Positions 31,481-39,228 of a stretch of 64,000 nucleotides of DNA are shown here, piece by piece. The position numbers and the translations under genes were made by a program. The stretch spans positions 155,125 to 219,124 of the forward strand of contig NZ_JABWQP020000008.1 of the NCBI RefSeq assembly GCF_014268505.2, in the 5' to 3' direction. Under the pieces are notes generated by a model. The model had not been told where the DNA came from and searched no databases. It saw only the letters and a program-made list of their open reading frames with translations. The stretch's first letter is position 1, and each line of letters begins with the position of its first letter. Source of the stretch: Pseudomonas khorasanensis (lineage in GTDB: Bacteria; Pseudomonadota; Gammaproteobacteria; Pseudomonadales; Pseudomonadaceae).

Positions 31481-32503
31481 TTAATGCGTGCGAGTTACTT
31501 TGCTCAGATGGCGCGGCTGATCCGGGTCCATGCCGCGGGCAACGGCGAGACCCGCGGCCATCACGTAGAAGCTCTGGATGGCCAGGATCGGATCGAGAGC
31601 CGGGTGCTCGGCGCGGGTCAGGGTCAGGTCGCGTTCAGTGACATCGTCCGGCGCAGCGAGCAAGACGCGGGCGCCGCGCTGGCGCATTTCTGCCGCCAGG
31701 CTCAGCAGCCCGGCCTGTTCGGCGCCGCGTGGAGCGAAGACCAGGAGCGGATAGTGTTCATCGATCAGCGCCATCGGGCCGTGACGGACTTCGGCGCTGC
31801 TGAAGGCTTCGGCCTGAATCGCCGAGGTTTCCTTGAATTTCAGCGCCGCTTCCTGAGCGATGGCAAAGCCTGCGCCACGGCCGATGACCATCAGGCGTTC
31901 GCAGTCGCGCAGGGCCTCGATGGCCACGCTCCAGTCCTGTTTTGCCGCGTCGCGCAAGCCTTCGGGCAGCGCGTTGCCGGCTTCGAGCAGTTCGCCGTCT
32001 TCTTTCCAGTGCGCAATCAGACGGGCGCTGGCGCTGAGCGTGGCAATAAAACTTTTGGTCGCGGCGACGCTGCTTTCGGTACCGGCCAGCAGCGGTACGC
32101 TGAATTCACATGCCGCCTCCAGTGGCGAGTCGGCGGCGTTGACCATCGACACACTGAGCGCGCCACGCTTGCGCAACAAGCGCAGGCTGTTGACCAGATC
32201 CGGGCTCTGGCCCGATTGCGAAAACGCAAATGCCACCTGACCGCTGACCTTCAGCGGCGCCTGTTGCATGGTCACCACCGACATCGGCAACGACGCCACC
32301 GGCACGCCCAGATGTTGCATGGTCAGGTAGGCGAAGTAGCTCGCCGCATGGTCGGAACTGCCCCGCGCCACGGTCATTGCAACCTGCGGTGGCTGGCGGC
32401 GCAGGCGACCGGCGATCTCGATTATTTGTGGATCGAGCTGCTGCAGTTGGGCTTGCACGGCCTCGAAAGAGGACAGCGCCTCTTCAAGCATTTTTGAAGT
32501 CAA
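31481..32503 (-). CDS. SIS-domain glucosamine-6-phosphate deaminase-like protein (NagB-II type)
   Basis: 340 residues with two SIS domains, similar to the isomerase half of GlmS but without the glutaminase half. Motifs: 'VARGSSDHAASYFAYL', 'FSQSGQSPDLVN' and 'STAEVRHGP'-like 'SSAEVRHGPMAL'. Context says it converts glucosamine-6-phosphate, made by NagA, to fructose-6-phosphate and ammonia. The TTG at 32503 is chosen because AAGGAG lies six bases upstream; the ATG at 32491 has no such site. The start overlaps the end of nagA by 20 bp. Confidence 0.88.
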   Translation of the reverse strand: MTSKMLEEALSSFEAVQAQLQQLDPQIIEIAGRLRRQPPQVAMTVARGSSDHAASYFAYLTMQHLGVPVASLPMSVVTMQQAPLKVSGQVAFAFSQSGQSPDLVNSLRLLRKRGALSVSMVNAADSPLEAACEFSVPLLAGTESSVAATKSFIATLSASARLIAHWKEDGELLEAGNALPEGLRDAAKQDWSVAIEALRDCERLMVIGRGAGFAIAQEAALKFKETSAIQAEAFSSAEVRHGPMALIDEHYPLLVFAPRGAEQAGLLSLAAEMRQRGARVLLAAPDDVTERDLTLTRAEHPALDPILAIQSFYVMAAGLAVARGMDPDQPRHLSKVTRTH

Positions 32504-33590
32504 TGTCTTCTCCTTCGACCATGACGGCGGTCAGTGTGAGTGAGCGATCCAGCCGCACGCAGTCGGCCCAGGCGCCGGGGGCGAGGCGCCCACGTTCGTT
32601 GATGCCGAGGTAATCGGCGGGAAATTGCGACAGCCGTTGCGAAGCCTCGGCGATCGGCAGACCGATCTTCACCAGATTACGCAGGGCCTGATCCATGGTC
32701 AGGGTGCTGCCGGCCAATGTGCCGTCGGGCAAGCGCACGCCGCCCAGGCATTTGGTCACGGTGTGGCTGCCGAGCTTGTATTCACCGTCGGGCATGCCGG
32801 CGGCGGCGGTGGAATCGGTGACGCAATACAGGCACGGGATCGAGCGCAGGGCCACGCGGATTGCACCCGGATGGACATGCAGCAGATCGGGAATCAGTTC
32901 GGCAAATTTCGCATGAGCCAGCGCCGCCCCGACGATGCCCGGCTCGCGGTGATGCAGCGGGCTCATCGCGTTATAGAGGTGCGTGAAACTGGTCGCTCCG
33001 GCATCCAGTGCCGCAACGCCTTCTTCGTAGCTGCCCAGGGTGTGGCCGATTTGCATGCGGATGCCACGGCTGCTCAGTTCACGGATCAACCCAGCGTGAC
33101 CGGCGATTTCCGGAGCGATGGTAATGACGCGGATCGGCGCCAGCGCCAGATAGTCTTCGACTTCGGCCATCAACGCGGTGTGGGCGAAGTTCGGTTGGGC
33201 GCCGAGTTTTCCGGGGTTGATGTACGGACCTTCCAGGTGCACGCCGAGAACCCGCGCGGTGCCTTTCGGACGCTGTTCGCAGAATTCGCCTACGTCCTTC
33301 AGCACGCTGGAGATCTCGGCACTCGGCGCGGTCATGGTCGTGGCCAGCAGCGATGTGGTGCCGAAACGCACATGGGTTCGGGTGATGGTTTCGAAGGCGT
33401 CGGCGCCTTCCATGATGTCTTTACCGCCGCCGCCATGAACGTGCAGGTCGATGAAGCCCGGCAGCAGATATGGCAGATCGTTGCCGGCCGGATCGCAGGG
33501 CACGCCTTCGATCGACACGACCTTGCCGTGTTCGTGAATCAGCCGGCCGCGAACCCAGCCGCTGGCGGTGAGGATGTTGTCTTCGGACAT
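32484..33590 (-). CDS. nagA: N-acetylglucosamine-6-phosphate deacetylase
   Basis: 368 residues, amidohydrolase fold. Metal ligands are in 'GFIDLHVHGGGG' (His50, His52), the glutamate in 'GVHLEGPYINPGK', and the catalytic aspartate in 'VTDSTAAAGMPDG'. It removes acetate from GlcNAc-6-phosphate. The ATG at 33590 matches family N-termini; the frame is open further upstream but there it runs inside the regulator gene. It is 23 bp downstream of the regulator and overlaps the SIS gene. Confidence 0.95.
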   Translation of the reverse strand: MSEDNILTASGWVRGRLIHEHGKVVSIEGVPCDPAGNDLPYLLPGFIDLHVHGGGGKDIMEGADAFETITRTHVRFGTTSLLATTMTAPSAEISSVLKDVGEFCEQRPKGTARVLGVHLEGPYINPGKLGAQPNFAHTALMAEVEDYLALAPIRVITIAPEIAGHAGLIRELSSRGIRMQIGHTLGSYEEGVAALDAGATSFTHLYNAMSPLHHREPGIVGAALAHAKFAELIPDLLHVHPGAIRVALRSIPCLYCVTDSTAAAGMPDGEYKLGSHTVTKCLGGVRLPDGTLAGSTLTMDQALRNLVKIGLPIAEASQRLSQFPADYLGINERGRLAPGAWADCVRLDRSLTLTAVMVEGEDIDFKNA

Positions 33591-33613
33591 TTTCGGTTCT
33601 CGCTTGTGGCTGC

Positions 33614-34345
33614 CTACCGACGCAGCTCTGCAACAAAGTCGTAATAGTCGTTGCGGCAATAGGTGTCGGTGACTTCGATTGGCGTGTTGTCTTCCAGATA
33701 GCCGACCCGGGTCATCAGCAACATGGCGGTGCCGGGGGCGATACCGACCAGCGCGGCAAATTCGTCCGAGGCGTTGATGGCCTGGATGTGCTGCAAGGCG
33801 CGGACGATGGGTTTGCCGATACCGTCGAGGTATTCGTACAGAGAATCGCCCACCGCTTGCGGCTTGGGCATGATCGAGGCGGGCAGGGTGCTCATCTCGA
33901 TGGCCATGACGGTGTCGTCGGCTTTGCGCAGGCGTTTCATGCGCGCCACCTTGTCGTTTGGCGACAGGCCGAGGCGGATCAGTTCTTCGTGGGTTGGCAG
34001 GGTGATGTCCCGCTCCAGCCACTGCGAGCTGGGCACGAAGCCCTTGAGACGCAGCATTTCGCTGAAACCTGACAGGCGCGACAGCGGTTGTTCCAGACGC
34101 GGTGTAATGAACGTGCCGGAACCTTGCAGGCGGCGGATCAGACCTTGATCGAGCAAGACTTCCAGTGCCTTGCGCGCAGTGACGCGCGAGATCCCGAGCT
34201 GGTCGCTGAGATTGCGCTCCGACGGCATCGCCTGTTCAGCTTTCCATTGGCCGGAATGGATCGCCGCTTCCAGATTGCGCGCCAGTTGCAGGTACAGCGG
34301 CGTCGGCTGGGAGTCGTCGGGACGTAGGGTTTGGAGGTCGTTCAT
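33614..34345 (-). CDS. nagR: GntR/HutC-family regulator of the nag operon
   Basis: 243 residues. A winged helix-turn-helix fills about 12-80 ('YLQLARNLEAAIHSGQW', 'ISRVTARKALEVLLDQG'). A UTRA effector domain follows to the end ('GSGTFITPRLEQPLSRLSGF'). Family knowledge and position make it the repressor that senses a GlcNAc-derived phosphosugar (NagR/NagQ of P. aeruginosa). It is the first gene of the five-gene nag operon. Its own promoter carries TGGTATT repeats that suit a GntR repressor. Confidence 0.9.
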   Translation of the reverse strand: MNDLQTLRPDDSQPTPLYLQLARNLEAAIHSGQWKAEQAMPSERNLSDQLGISRVTARKALEVLLDQGLIRRLQGSGTFITPRLEQPLSRLSGFSEMLRLKGFVPSSQWLERDITLPTHEELIRLGLSPNDKVARMKRLRKADDTVMAIEMSTLPASIMPKPQAVGDSLYEYLDGIGKPIVRALQHIQAINASDEFAALVGIAPGTAMLLMTRVGYLEDNTPIEVTDTYCRNDYYDFVAELRR

Positions 34346-34398
34346 GTAGGCCGTTTCCGCCGCGAGTATAGGATTGTTGTGGCTCGCTTGTGGGGCAG

Positions 34399-34427
34399 AA
34401 GCTAATACCACTTGAATACCATGTCAA
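34399..34427 (-). promoter_or_regulatory. nag operon promoter with overlapping repressor half-sites
   Basis: On the minus strand TTGACA (34422-34427) and TAGCTT (34399-34404) are 17 bases apart. The spacer contains two direct TGGTATT half-sites (34415-34421 and 34404-34410), the second touching the -10. This is the expected position for repression of nagR and the genes behind it. Confidence 0.65.
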
Positions 34428-34481
34428 CGCGGTGAAATCGCCATCAGGCCAATGAAATCGAGGGTTGCAGAAGGGCTGGTT

Positions 34482-34495
34482 TGAAGTGGTATTAG
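34482..34495. promoter_or_regulatory. Distal inverted operator half for nagR
   Basis: TGAAGTGGTATTAG is the inverted copy, with one mismatch, of CTAATACCACTTGA at 34402-34415. The two copies lie 66 bp apart across the nagR upstream region, which suggests a second repressor contact. Confidence 0.5.
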
Positions 34496-34512
34496 ACGTC
34501 GGCTGTGCAACG

Positions 34513-34597
34513 CAAAAGATCGCAGTCTGCGGCAGCGCCTACAATCGGGAGTGGTATCACCCGTGTAGGAGCTGCCGCAGGCTGCGATCTTTTGATT
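34513..34597. repeat. Inverted REP pair (GCTGCGATCTTTT family)
   Basis: AAAAGATCGCAGTCTGCGG is mirrored by CCGCAGGCTGCGATCTTTTG. Compared with the copies at 5251 and 9510 the two units point the other way. It lies between nagR and the L,D-transpeptidase gene. Confidence 0.85.
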
Positions 34598-34628
34598 TAT
34601 TTTTTTGCAGGTGACCAGTGGTCAGGGA

Positions 34629-35144
34629 TTAGGGGCGGATCTCAATCATCGTGCCGTCCGGCACCAGATTCCATACTTCGCGCATGTCGACGTTGCGCAT
34701 GGCGATGCAGCCGTCGGTCCAGTCCAGGGTGTGGAACAGTTGCTCCGGATTGTCTTCGGAGTCCGGCGTGCCGTGAATCATGATCATGCCGCCGGGTTCC
34801 ACGCCTTCACGGCGTGCACGAGCGGCATCGCTGATGTTCGGGTAAGAAATGTGCATCGACAGGTTGAATTTCTCGCTGGTCTTGCGCCAGTCGATCCAAT
34901 AGAACCCTTCCGGCGTGCGCTTATCGCCCTCGATCAGCTTTGGCCCTTTTTTCGCGCCCTTGCCCAAGGAAATGCGATAGGTCTTGAGCGGCTTGCCGTC
35001 GGCGATCAACTGCAGTTGATGGATCGACTTGAGCACCAGGACTTTTTCGATAAGCGGAGTATTCGATGGCGTCACCGTGGTCACGAATGACGCTTGCGAA
35101 ACGCTGATGAACGACAGGCAAAGCAGGGCAAGCAACCAGCGCAT
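34629..35144 (-). CDS. L,D-transpeptidase family protein (YkuD domain)
   Basis: 171 residues. A signal peptide (about 1-18, 'RWLLALLCLSFISVSQA') directs it to the periplasm. The YkuD domain begins 'VLKSIHQLQLIADGKPL' and has the catalytic region 'IHGTPDSEDN' then 'DWTDGCIAM' with the nucleophile Cys145. It belongs to the YafK-like murein-modifying group, which forms or cleaves L,D cross-links or lipoprotein attachments; which one is not clear. The ATG at 35144 gives a clean signal sequence. Confidence 0.9.
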   Translation of the reverse strand: MRWLLALLCLSFISVSQASFVTTVTPSNTPLIEKVLVLKSIHQLQLIADGKPLKTYRISLGKGAKKGPKLIEGDKRTPEGFYWIDWRKTSEKFNLSMHISYPNISDAARARREGVEPGGMIMIHGTPDSEDNPEQLFHTLDWTDGCIAMRNVDMREVWNLVPDGTMIEIRP

Positions 35145-35175
35145 TGAAACGATTCCCCAGGGACGACACAAAATT

Positions 35176-35229
35176 GTAGTAGCTGCCGAAGGTTCGGGCC
35201 GCGTTCGGACGATCTTTTGATCTTTTTTT
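35176..35229. repeat. Degenerate REP remnant
   Basis: GTAGTAGCTGCCGAAGG, then CGGACGATCTTTTGATC, matches one half of the GCTGCGATCTTTT family with several changes. There is no second half. Confidence 0.5.
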
Positions 35230-35248
35230 AATGCCTGTCGTGCGGCTG

Positions 35249-35800
35249 TCAGGTGATGACCGGCTGCACCAGCGGCGGTATCGACTCGGACCGGACCGGA
35301 TACACATCGGCACGCCGATCAGCGAAGAAATATTCTAGGGTACGCCCTACCGTACGGAAAGCGAGTTCGTCCCAGGGGATGTCCGCTTCGTCGAATAGCT
35401 GCACTTCAAGGCTCTCAGGGCCTGCGGCGAAATCCACATCGGCGAGCTCGGCGCGAAAGAACACATGCACCTGACTGATGTGCGGCACGTCGATCAGCGT
35501 ATAGATGCTCAGGTTGCGCACTCGGGCGCAGGCTTCTTCGGCAGTTTCGCGGACGGCGGCCTGTTCGATGGTCTCGCCGTTCTCCATGAAGCCGGCGGGC
35601 AAGGTCCAGTATCCGAAGCGCGGCTCGATGGCACGGCGGCAGAGCAACACTTTGGTGCCCCAGGTCGGCACGCAACCGGCGACGATATTGGGGTTCTGGT
35701 AGTGAATGGTCTGACAGCTGTCGCAGACAAATCGCAGCCGCGAATCGCCTTCGGGAATGCGCTGGGTGACCGGGTTACCGCAGTGGCTGCAAAATTTCAT
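35249..35800 (-). CDS. Nudix hydrolase with N-terminal zinc ribbon
   Basis: 183 residues. A zinc ribbon with Cys4, Cys7, Cys26 and Cys29 ('FCSHCGNP', 'VCDSCQTIHY') precedes a Nudix domain. Its box runs G70-x5-E76-x7-R84-E85-x2-E88-E89. The layout resembles NudC-type and related ADP-ribose or NADH pyrophosphatases, but it lacks the larger N-domain of NudC, so the substrate is open. The ATG at 35800 has AGGAACC upstream; the open frame before it is not supported. Confidence 0.9.
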   Translation of the reverse strand: MKFCSHCGNPVTQRIPEGDSRLRFVCDSCQTIHYQNPNIVAGCVPTWGTKVLLCRRAIEPRFGYWTLPAGFMENGETIEQAAVRETAEEACARVRNLSIYTLIDVPHISQVHVFFRAELADVDFAAGPESLEVQLFDEADIPWDELAFRTVGRTLEYFFADRRADVYPVRSESIPPLVQPVIT

Positions 35801-35947
35801 GCTGGGGTTCCTGAATGCTGCGCCTATCTTGGCGTGCAGCAGGGGCGGTCGGCAAGTTGTCGTTTCGCGACATGACGGGTTTCGGGGGCTTGGGTGCTCG
35901 CTTTGATTGGTGCATGATGCGGAGTAAGGCACAGATCGAGAACACTC

Positions 35948-36547
35948 ATGCTGGACGAGCTACTGCATAGGGTAAGCAACCACACACCGCGCACGCTGGA
36001 GACCGACGCACGGTTCCCCGAGGCCGCCGTCCTGGTGCCGATCACCCGCGGTGACGAACCAGAATTGGTCCTGACCCTGCGTGCCAGCGGGCTCTCGACT
36101 CATGGTGGCGAAGTCGCTTTCCCCGGTGGGCGGCGCGATCCTGAAGACCCTGATCTGATCTTCACCGCGCTGCGTGAAGCCGAGGAAGAGATCGGCCTGC
36201 CGCCAGGCCTTGTCGAAGTCATCGGTCCGCTCAGTCCCTTGATCTCCCTGCATGGCATCAAGGTAACGCCCTATGTCGGCGTGATCCCCGACTTCGTTGA
36301 ATACCAGCCAAACGATGCCGAAATCGCCGCTGTCTTCAGCGTTCCGCTGGAATTCTTCCGCAAAGACCCGCGTGAACATACCCACCGCATCGATTATCAG
36401 GGCCGCAGTTGGTACGTGCCAAGCTATCGCTTCGGCGAATACAAGATCTGGGGACTCACGGCGATCATGATCGTCGAGTTGATCAACCTGCTCTATGACG
36501 CCAAAATCAGCCTGCATCGGCCGCCGAAACGCTTTATCGACACCTGA
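35948..36547 (+). CDS. CoA pyrophosphatase (NudL-type Nudix hydrolase)
   Basis: 199 residues. The CoA-specific motif 'LTLRASGLSTHGGEVAFPGG' runs into the Nudix box 'GGRRDPEDPDLIFTALREA' and 'EEEIGLP', the combination seen in YeaB/NudL enzymes that hydrolyse CoA to phosphopantetheine and 3',5'-ADP. The C-terminus 'YKIWGLTAIMIVELINLL' is also typical. It is divergent from the other Nudix gene and 47 bp upstream of the carbonic anhydrase-like gene. Confidence 0.92.
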   Translation: MLDELLHRVSNHTPRTLETDARFPEAAVLVPITRGDEPELVLTLRASGLSTHGGEVAFPGGRRDPEDPDLIFTALREAEEEIGLPPGLVEVIGPLSPLISLHGIKVTPYVGVIPDFVEYQPNDAEIAAVFSVPLEFFRKDPREHTHRIDYQGRSWYVPSYRFGEYKIWGLTAIMIVELINLLYDAKISLHRPPKRFIDT

Positions 36548-36594
36548 AGCCATCAATCGAATGGCTTGTCACCGTTTGCCCTGAGGAAAACAAG

Positions 36595-37119
36595 ATGAAA
36601 TACCGCCTGGGCGACGCCCGTGTCGACACTCATCCACAGAGCTGGGTCGCCCCCAATGCCGTGCTGGTCGGCAAGGTTCGGCTGGAAGAGGGCGCCAACG
36701 TCTGGTTCAACGCCGTGCTGCGTGGCGACAATGAACTGATCCTGATCGGCAAGAACAGTAACGTTCAGGACGGAACCGTGATGCACACCGACATGGGTTA
36801 TCCGCTGACGATCGGCACCGGCGTGACCATCGGCCACAACGCGATGCTTCACGGTTGCACGGTCGGTGATTACAGCCTGATCGGTATCAATGCCGTGATC
36901 CTCAACGGCGCGAAGATCGGCAAGAACTGCATCATCGGCGCCAATTCGCTGATCGGCGAAGGCAAGGACATCCCGGATGGTTCGCTGGTGATGGGCTCGC
37001 CGGGCAAAGTCGTCCGCGAGTTGACGGAGCCGCAGAAGAAAATGCTCGAAGCCAGTGCCGCACATTACGTGCATAACTCGCAGCGTTACGCGCGCGATCT
37101 GGAAGAGCAGGAAGAATGA
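36595..37119 (+). CDS. Gamma carbonic anhydrase family protein (YrdA-like)
   Basis: 174 residues, a left-handed beta-helix built from hexapeptide repeats ('PNAVLVGKVRLEEGANVWF', 'IGTGVTIGHNAMLHGCTVGD', 'IGKNCIIGANSLIGEGK'). The three metal histidines expected in the family appear in 'MHTDMG' and 'GHNAMLHG'. Family members bind zinc as trimers; many lack measured carbonic anhydrase activity. It overlaps the next gene by four bases (ATGA). Confidence 0.92.
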   Translation: MKYRLGDARVDTHPQSWVAPNAVLVGKVRLEEGANVWFNAVLRGDNELILIGKNSNVQDGTVMHTDMGYPLTIGTGVTIGHNAMLHGCTVGDYSLIGINAVILNGAKIGKNCIIGANSLIGEGKDIPDGSLVMGSPGKVVRELTEPQKKMLEASAAHYVHNSQRYARDLEEQEE

Positions 37120-37331
37120 CTCCGACTGAACGCCCCGTCGCCTCGCCGTGCGTGAGCATCTGTGCGCTGGATGAGGCAGATATCTGCACCGGATGTCAGC
37201 GCACGGTCGAGGAGATCACGCGCTGGAGCCGCATGACCAATGAAGAGCGCCGGGTTGTACTGGGGTTGTGTCATGAGCGGGCGAAGGCGAGTGGATTAGT
37301 CTGGATGATTGGCAAGACGCCGAGCCAATAG
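37116..37331 (+). CDS. DUF1289 cysteine-rich protein
   Basis: 71 residues. Four cysteines (12, 16, 24, 27) in 'SPCVSICALDEADICTGC' followed by 'RTVEEITRWSRMTNEER' are the DUF1289 signature. The cysteine spacing suggests metal or Fe-S binding; no function is established. Translation is coupled to the preceding gene through ATGA. Confidence 0.93.
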   Translation: MTPTERPVASPCVSICALDEADICTGCQRTVEEITRWSRMTNEERRVVLGLCHERAKASGLVWMIGKTPSQ

Positions 37332-37387
37332 ATTTTGCTTTTCAGGACACTCGAGTAATCTGTGCGCCAATTCGACAGGCCTCCTCC

Positions 37388-37855
37388 ATGATTTTCCTCA
37401 TCGCCTACATCAGCAGCGTCGTGCTGATCAACTTTGCCTTCTCCACGGCGCCCCACCTGGATATCATCTGGTCGGCCTGGGGTGGTCTCGTGTTCGTGCT
37501 GCGCGACATGGTGCAAACACGTTTCGGCCACGGCGCGATCGTCGCGATGCTGGCCGCGCTGGTGCTGTCGTATGTCACCTCCGACCCTTCCATTGCGCTG
37601 GCCAGCGCCACCGCGTTCGCCGTGTCCGAGTGCATCGATTGGCTGGTGTTCAGCATTACCAGGCGACCCTTGCGCGATCGCTTGTGGATCAGTTCGGCGC
37701 TGAGCATCCCTCTCGATACTTTCATCTTTTTCGGCATGATCGACGCGCTGACACCTCCGGTAATCATCACCGCGCTGGCCTCGAAGTTCGCCGGCGTCAC
37801 GGCCGTCTGGCTGATCATGGCATGGCGTGATCGCAAACAGGCTGTCGCCAGCTGA
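37388..37855 (+). CDS. VUT-family membrane protein (queuosine-precursor-transporter-like)
   Basis: 155 residues with about five membrane helices. 'ISSVVLINFAF', 'LRDMVQTRFG', 'SECIDWLVFSI' and 'PLDTFIFFG' follow the pattern of the Vut_1 (YhhQ/QueT-related) family, several members of which import queuosine precursors. It is shorter than YhhQ (about 220 residues), so the substrate is uncertain. No preQ1 riboswitch is visible in the 56 bp upstream. Confidence 0.75.
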   Translation: MIFLIAYISSVVLINFAFSTAPHLDIIWSAWGGLVFVLRDMVQTRFGHGAIVAMLAALVLSYVTSDPSIALASATAFAVSECIDWLVFSITRRPLRDRLWISSALSIPLDTFIFFGMIDALTPPVIITALASKFAGVTAVWLIMAWRDRKQAVAS

Positions 37856-37955
37856 AGCCAAACCCTCGGGTTCATGTAAAATGCCGCGCTTTCTCCCCAT
37901 GGAAAGTGCGCCTGGCGACGCTTTCCTCGATGATCCGCTTCTTTGAGGACCTGAG

Positions 37956-39137
37956 ATGACCCGTATCGGAACTCCATTGTCGCCAACCGCGACCCGCGTA
38001 TTGCTGTGTGGCTGTGGTGAGTTGGGCAAGGAAGTGGTAATCGAACTGCAGCGTCTGGGCGTCGAAGTGATTGCCGTTGACCGCTACGCCAACGCTCCGG
38101 CCATGCAAGTTGCTCATCGCAGCCACGTGATCAACATGCTCGATGGCGCCGCCCTGCGCGCCGTGATCGAGGCCGAGAAGCCGCACTTCATCGTGCCGGA
38201 AATCGAAGCCATCGCCACCGCCACGCTGGTCGAGCTGGAAGCCGAAGGCTTCACCGTGATCCCGACCGCCCGCGCAGCTCAACTGACCATGAACCGCGAA
38301 GGCATCCGTCGTCTGGCCGCTGAAGAGCTGGACCTGCCGACCTCTCCTTACCACTTCGCCGACACCTTCGAGGATTACAGCAAAGCCGTTGAGGATCTGG
38401 GGTTCCCGTGCGTGGTCAAGCCAGTGATGAGTTCGTCGGGCAAGGGCCAGAGCCTGCTGCGCAGCGCTGATGACGTGCAAAAGGCCTGGGATTACGCCCA
38501 AGAGGGCGGTCGCGCCGGCAAAGGTCGGGTGATCATCGAAGGGTTCATCGATTTCGACTACGAAATCACGTTGTTGACCGTACGCCACGTTGGCGGCACC
38601 ACCTTCTGTGCGCCGGTCGGCCACCGTCAGGAAAAGGGCGACTATCAGGAATCCTGGCAGCCACAGACCATGAGCCCGGTTGCGCTGGCTGAGTCGGAGC
38701 GCGTGGCCAAAGCCGTCACCGAAGCGCTGGGCGGTCGCGGCCTGTTCGGCGTTGAGCTGTTCATCAAGGGCGATCAGGTGTGGTTCAGTGAGGTGTCGCC
38801 GCGGCCGCATGACACCGGTCTGGTGACACTGATTTCTCAGGATCTGTCGCAGTTCGCCCTGCACGCTCGGGCGATTCTGGGGCTGCCGGTACCGCTGATT
38901 CGTCAATTCGGACCATCGGCTTCGGCGGTGATCCTGGTGGAGGGGCAATCGACCCAGACCGCATTTGCCAATCTAGGTGCTGCGTTGAGCGAGCCGGACA
39001 CTGCGCTGCGTCTGTTCGGCAAGCCTGAGGTCAACGGCCAACGCCGCATGGGCGTGGCGCTGGCGCGGGATGAGTCGATCGAGGCCGCTCGTGCGAAGGC
39101 GACTCGTGCATCGCAGGCGGTTGTTGTAGAGCTGTAA
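37956..39137 (+). CDS. purT: Formate-dependent phosphoribosylglycinamide formyltransferase
   Basis: 393 residues, ATP-grasp fold. The N-domain has 'VLLCGCGELGKEVVIELQRL', the ATP-binding loop is 'VVKPVMSSSGKGQS', and 'FSEVSPRPHDTGLVTLI' is the metal and substrate region. PurT uses formate and ATP to make FGAR from GAR, the step before PurL. GAGGACC at about 37946-37952 is the ribosome site. A TAAAAT at 37876-37881 could be a -10 box. Confidence 0.97.
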   Translation: MTRIGTPLSPTATRVLLCGCGELGKEVVIELQRLGVEVIAVDRYANAPAMQVAHRSHVINMLDGAALRAVIEAEKPHFIVPEIEAIATATLVELEAEGFTVIPTARAAQLTMNREGIRRLAAEELDLPTSPYHFADTFEDYSKAVEDLGFPCVVKPVMSSSGKGQSLLRSADDVQKAWDYAQEGGRAGKGRVIIEGFIDFDYEITLLTVRHVGGTTFCAPVGHRQEKGDYQESWQPQTMSPVALAESERVAKAVTEALGGRGLFGVELFIKGDQVWFSEVSPRPHDTGLVTLISQDLSQFALHARAILGLPVPLIRQFGPSASAVILVEGQSTQTAFANLGAALSEPDTALRLFGKPEVNGQRRMGVALARDESIEAARAKATRASQAVVVEL

Positions 39138-39155
39138 ACCGAGCCGCGGCATCCA

Positions 39156-39220
39156 TTCGCGAGCAGGCTCGCTCCCACATCTGGAACGCTTTCCCTGTGG
39201 GAGCGGGCTTGCCCGCGATA
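39156..39220. repeat. Inverted REP pair, second unit variant
   Basis: TTCGCGAGCAGGCTCGCTCC is followed after about 15 bases by CTGTGGGAGCGGGCTTGCCC. The second unit differs from the usual GAGCCTGCTCGC. It lies between the convergent purT and MHS transporter genes. Confidence 0.85.
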
Positions 39221-39228
39221 GCGATCTG

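Noticed and set aside
30070..31641. Long plus-strand frame opposite the PTS fusion gene
   Set aside because: The composition is that of a reverse-strand shadow, and the minus-strand gene has all three PTS active sites.
37332..37387. preQ1 riboswitch before the VUT-family gene
   Set aside because: The 56-bp gap shows no preQ1-type stem and A-rich tail.
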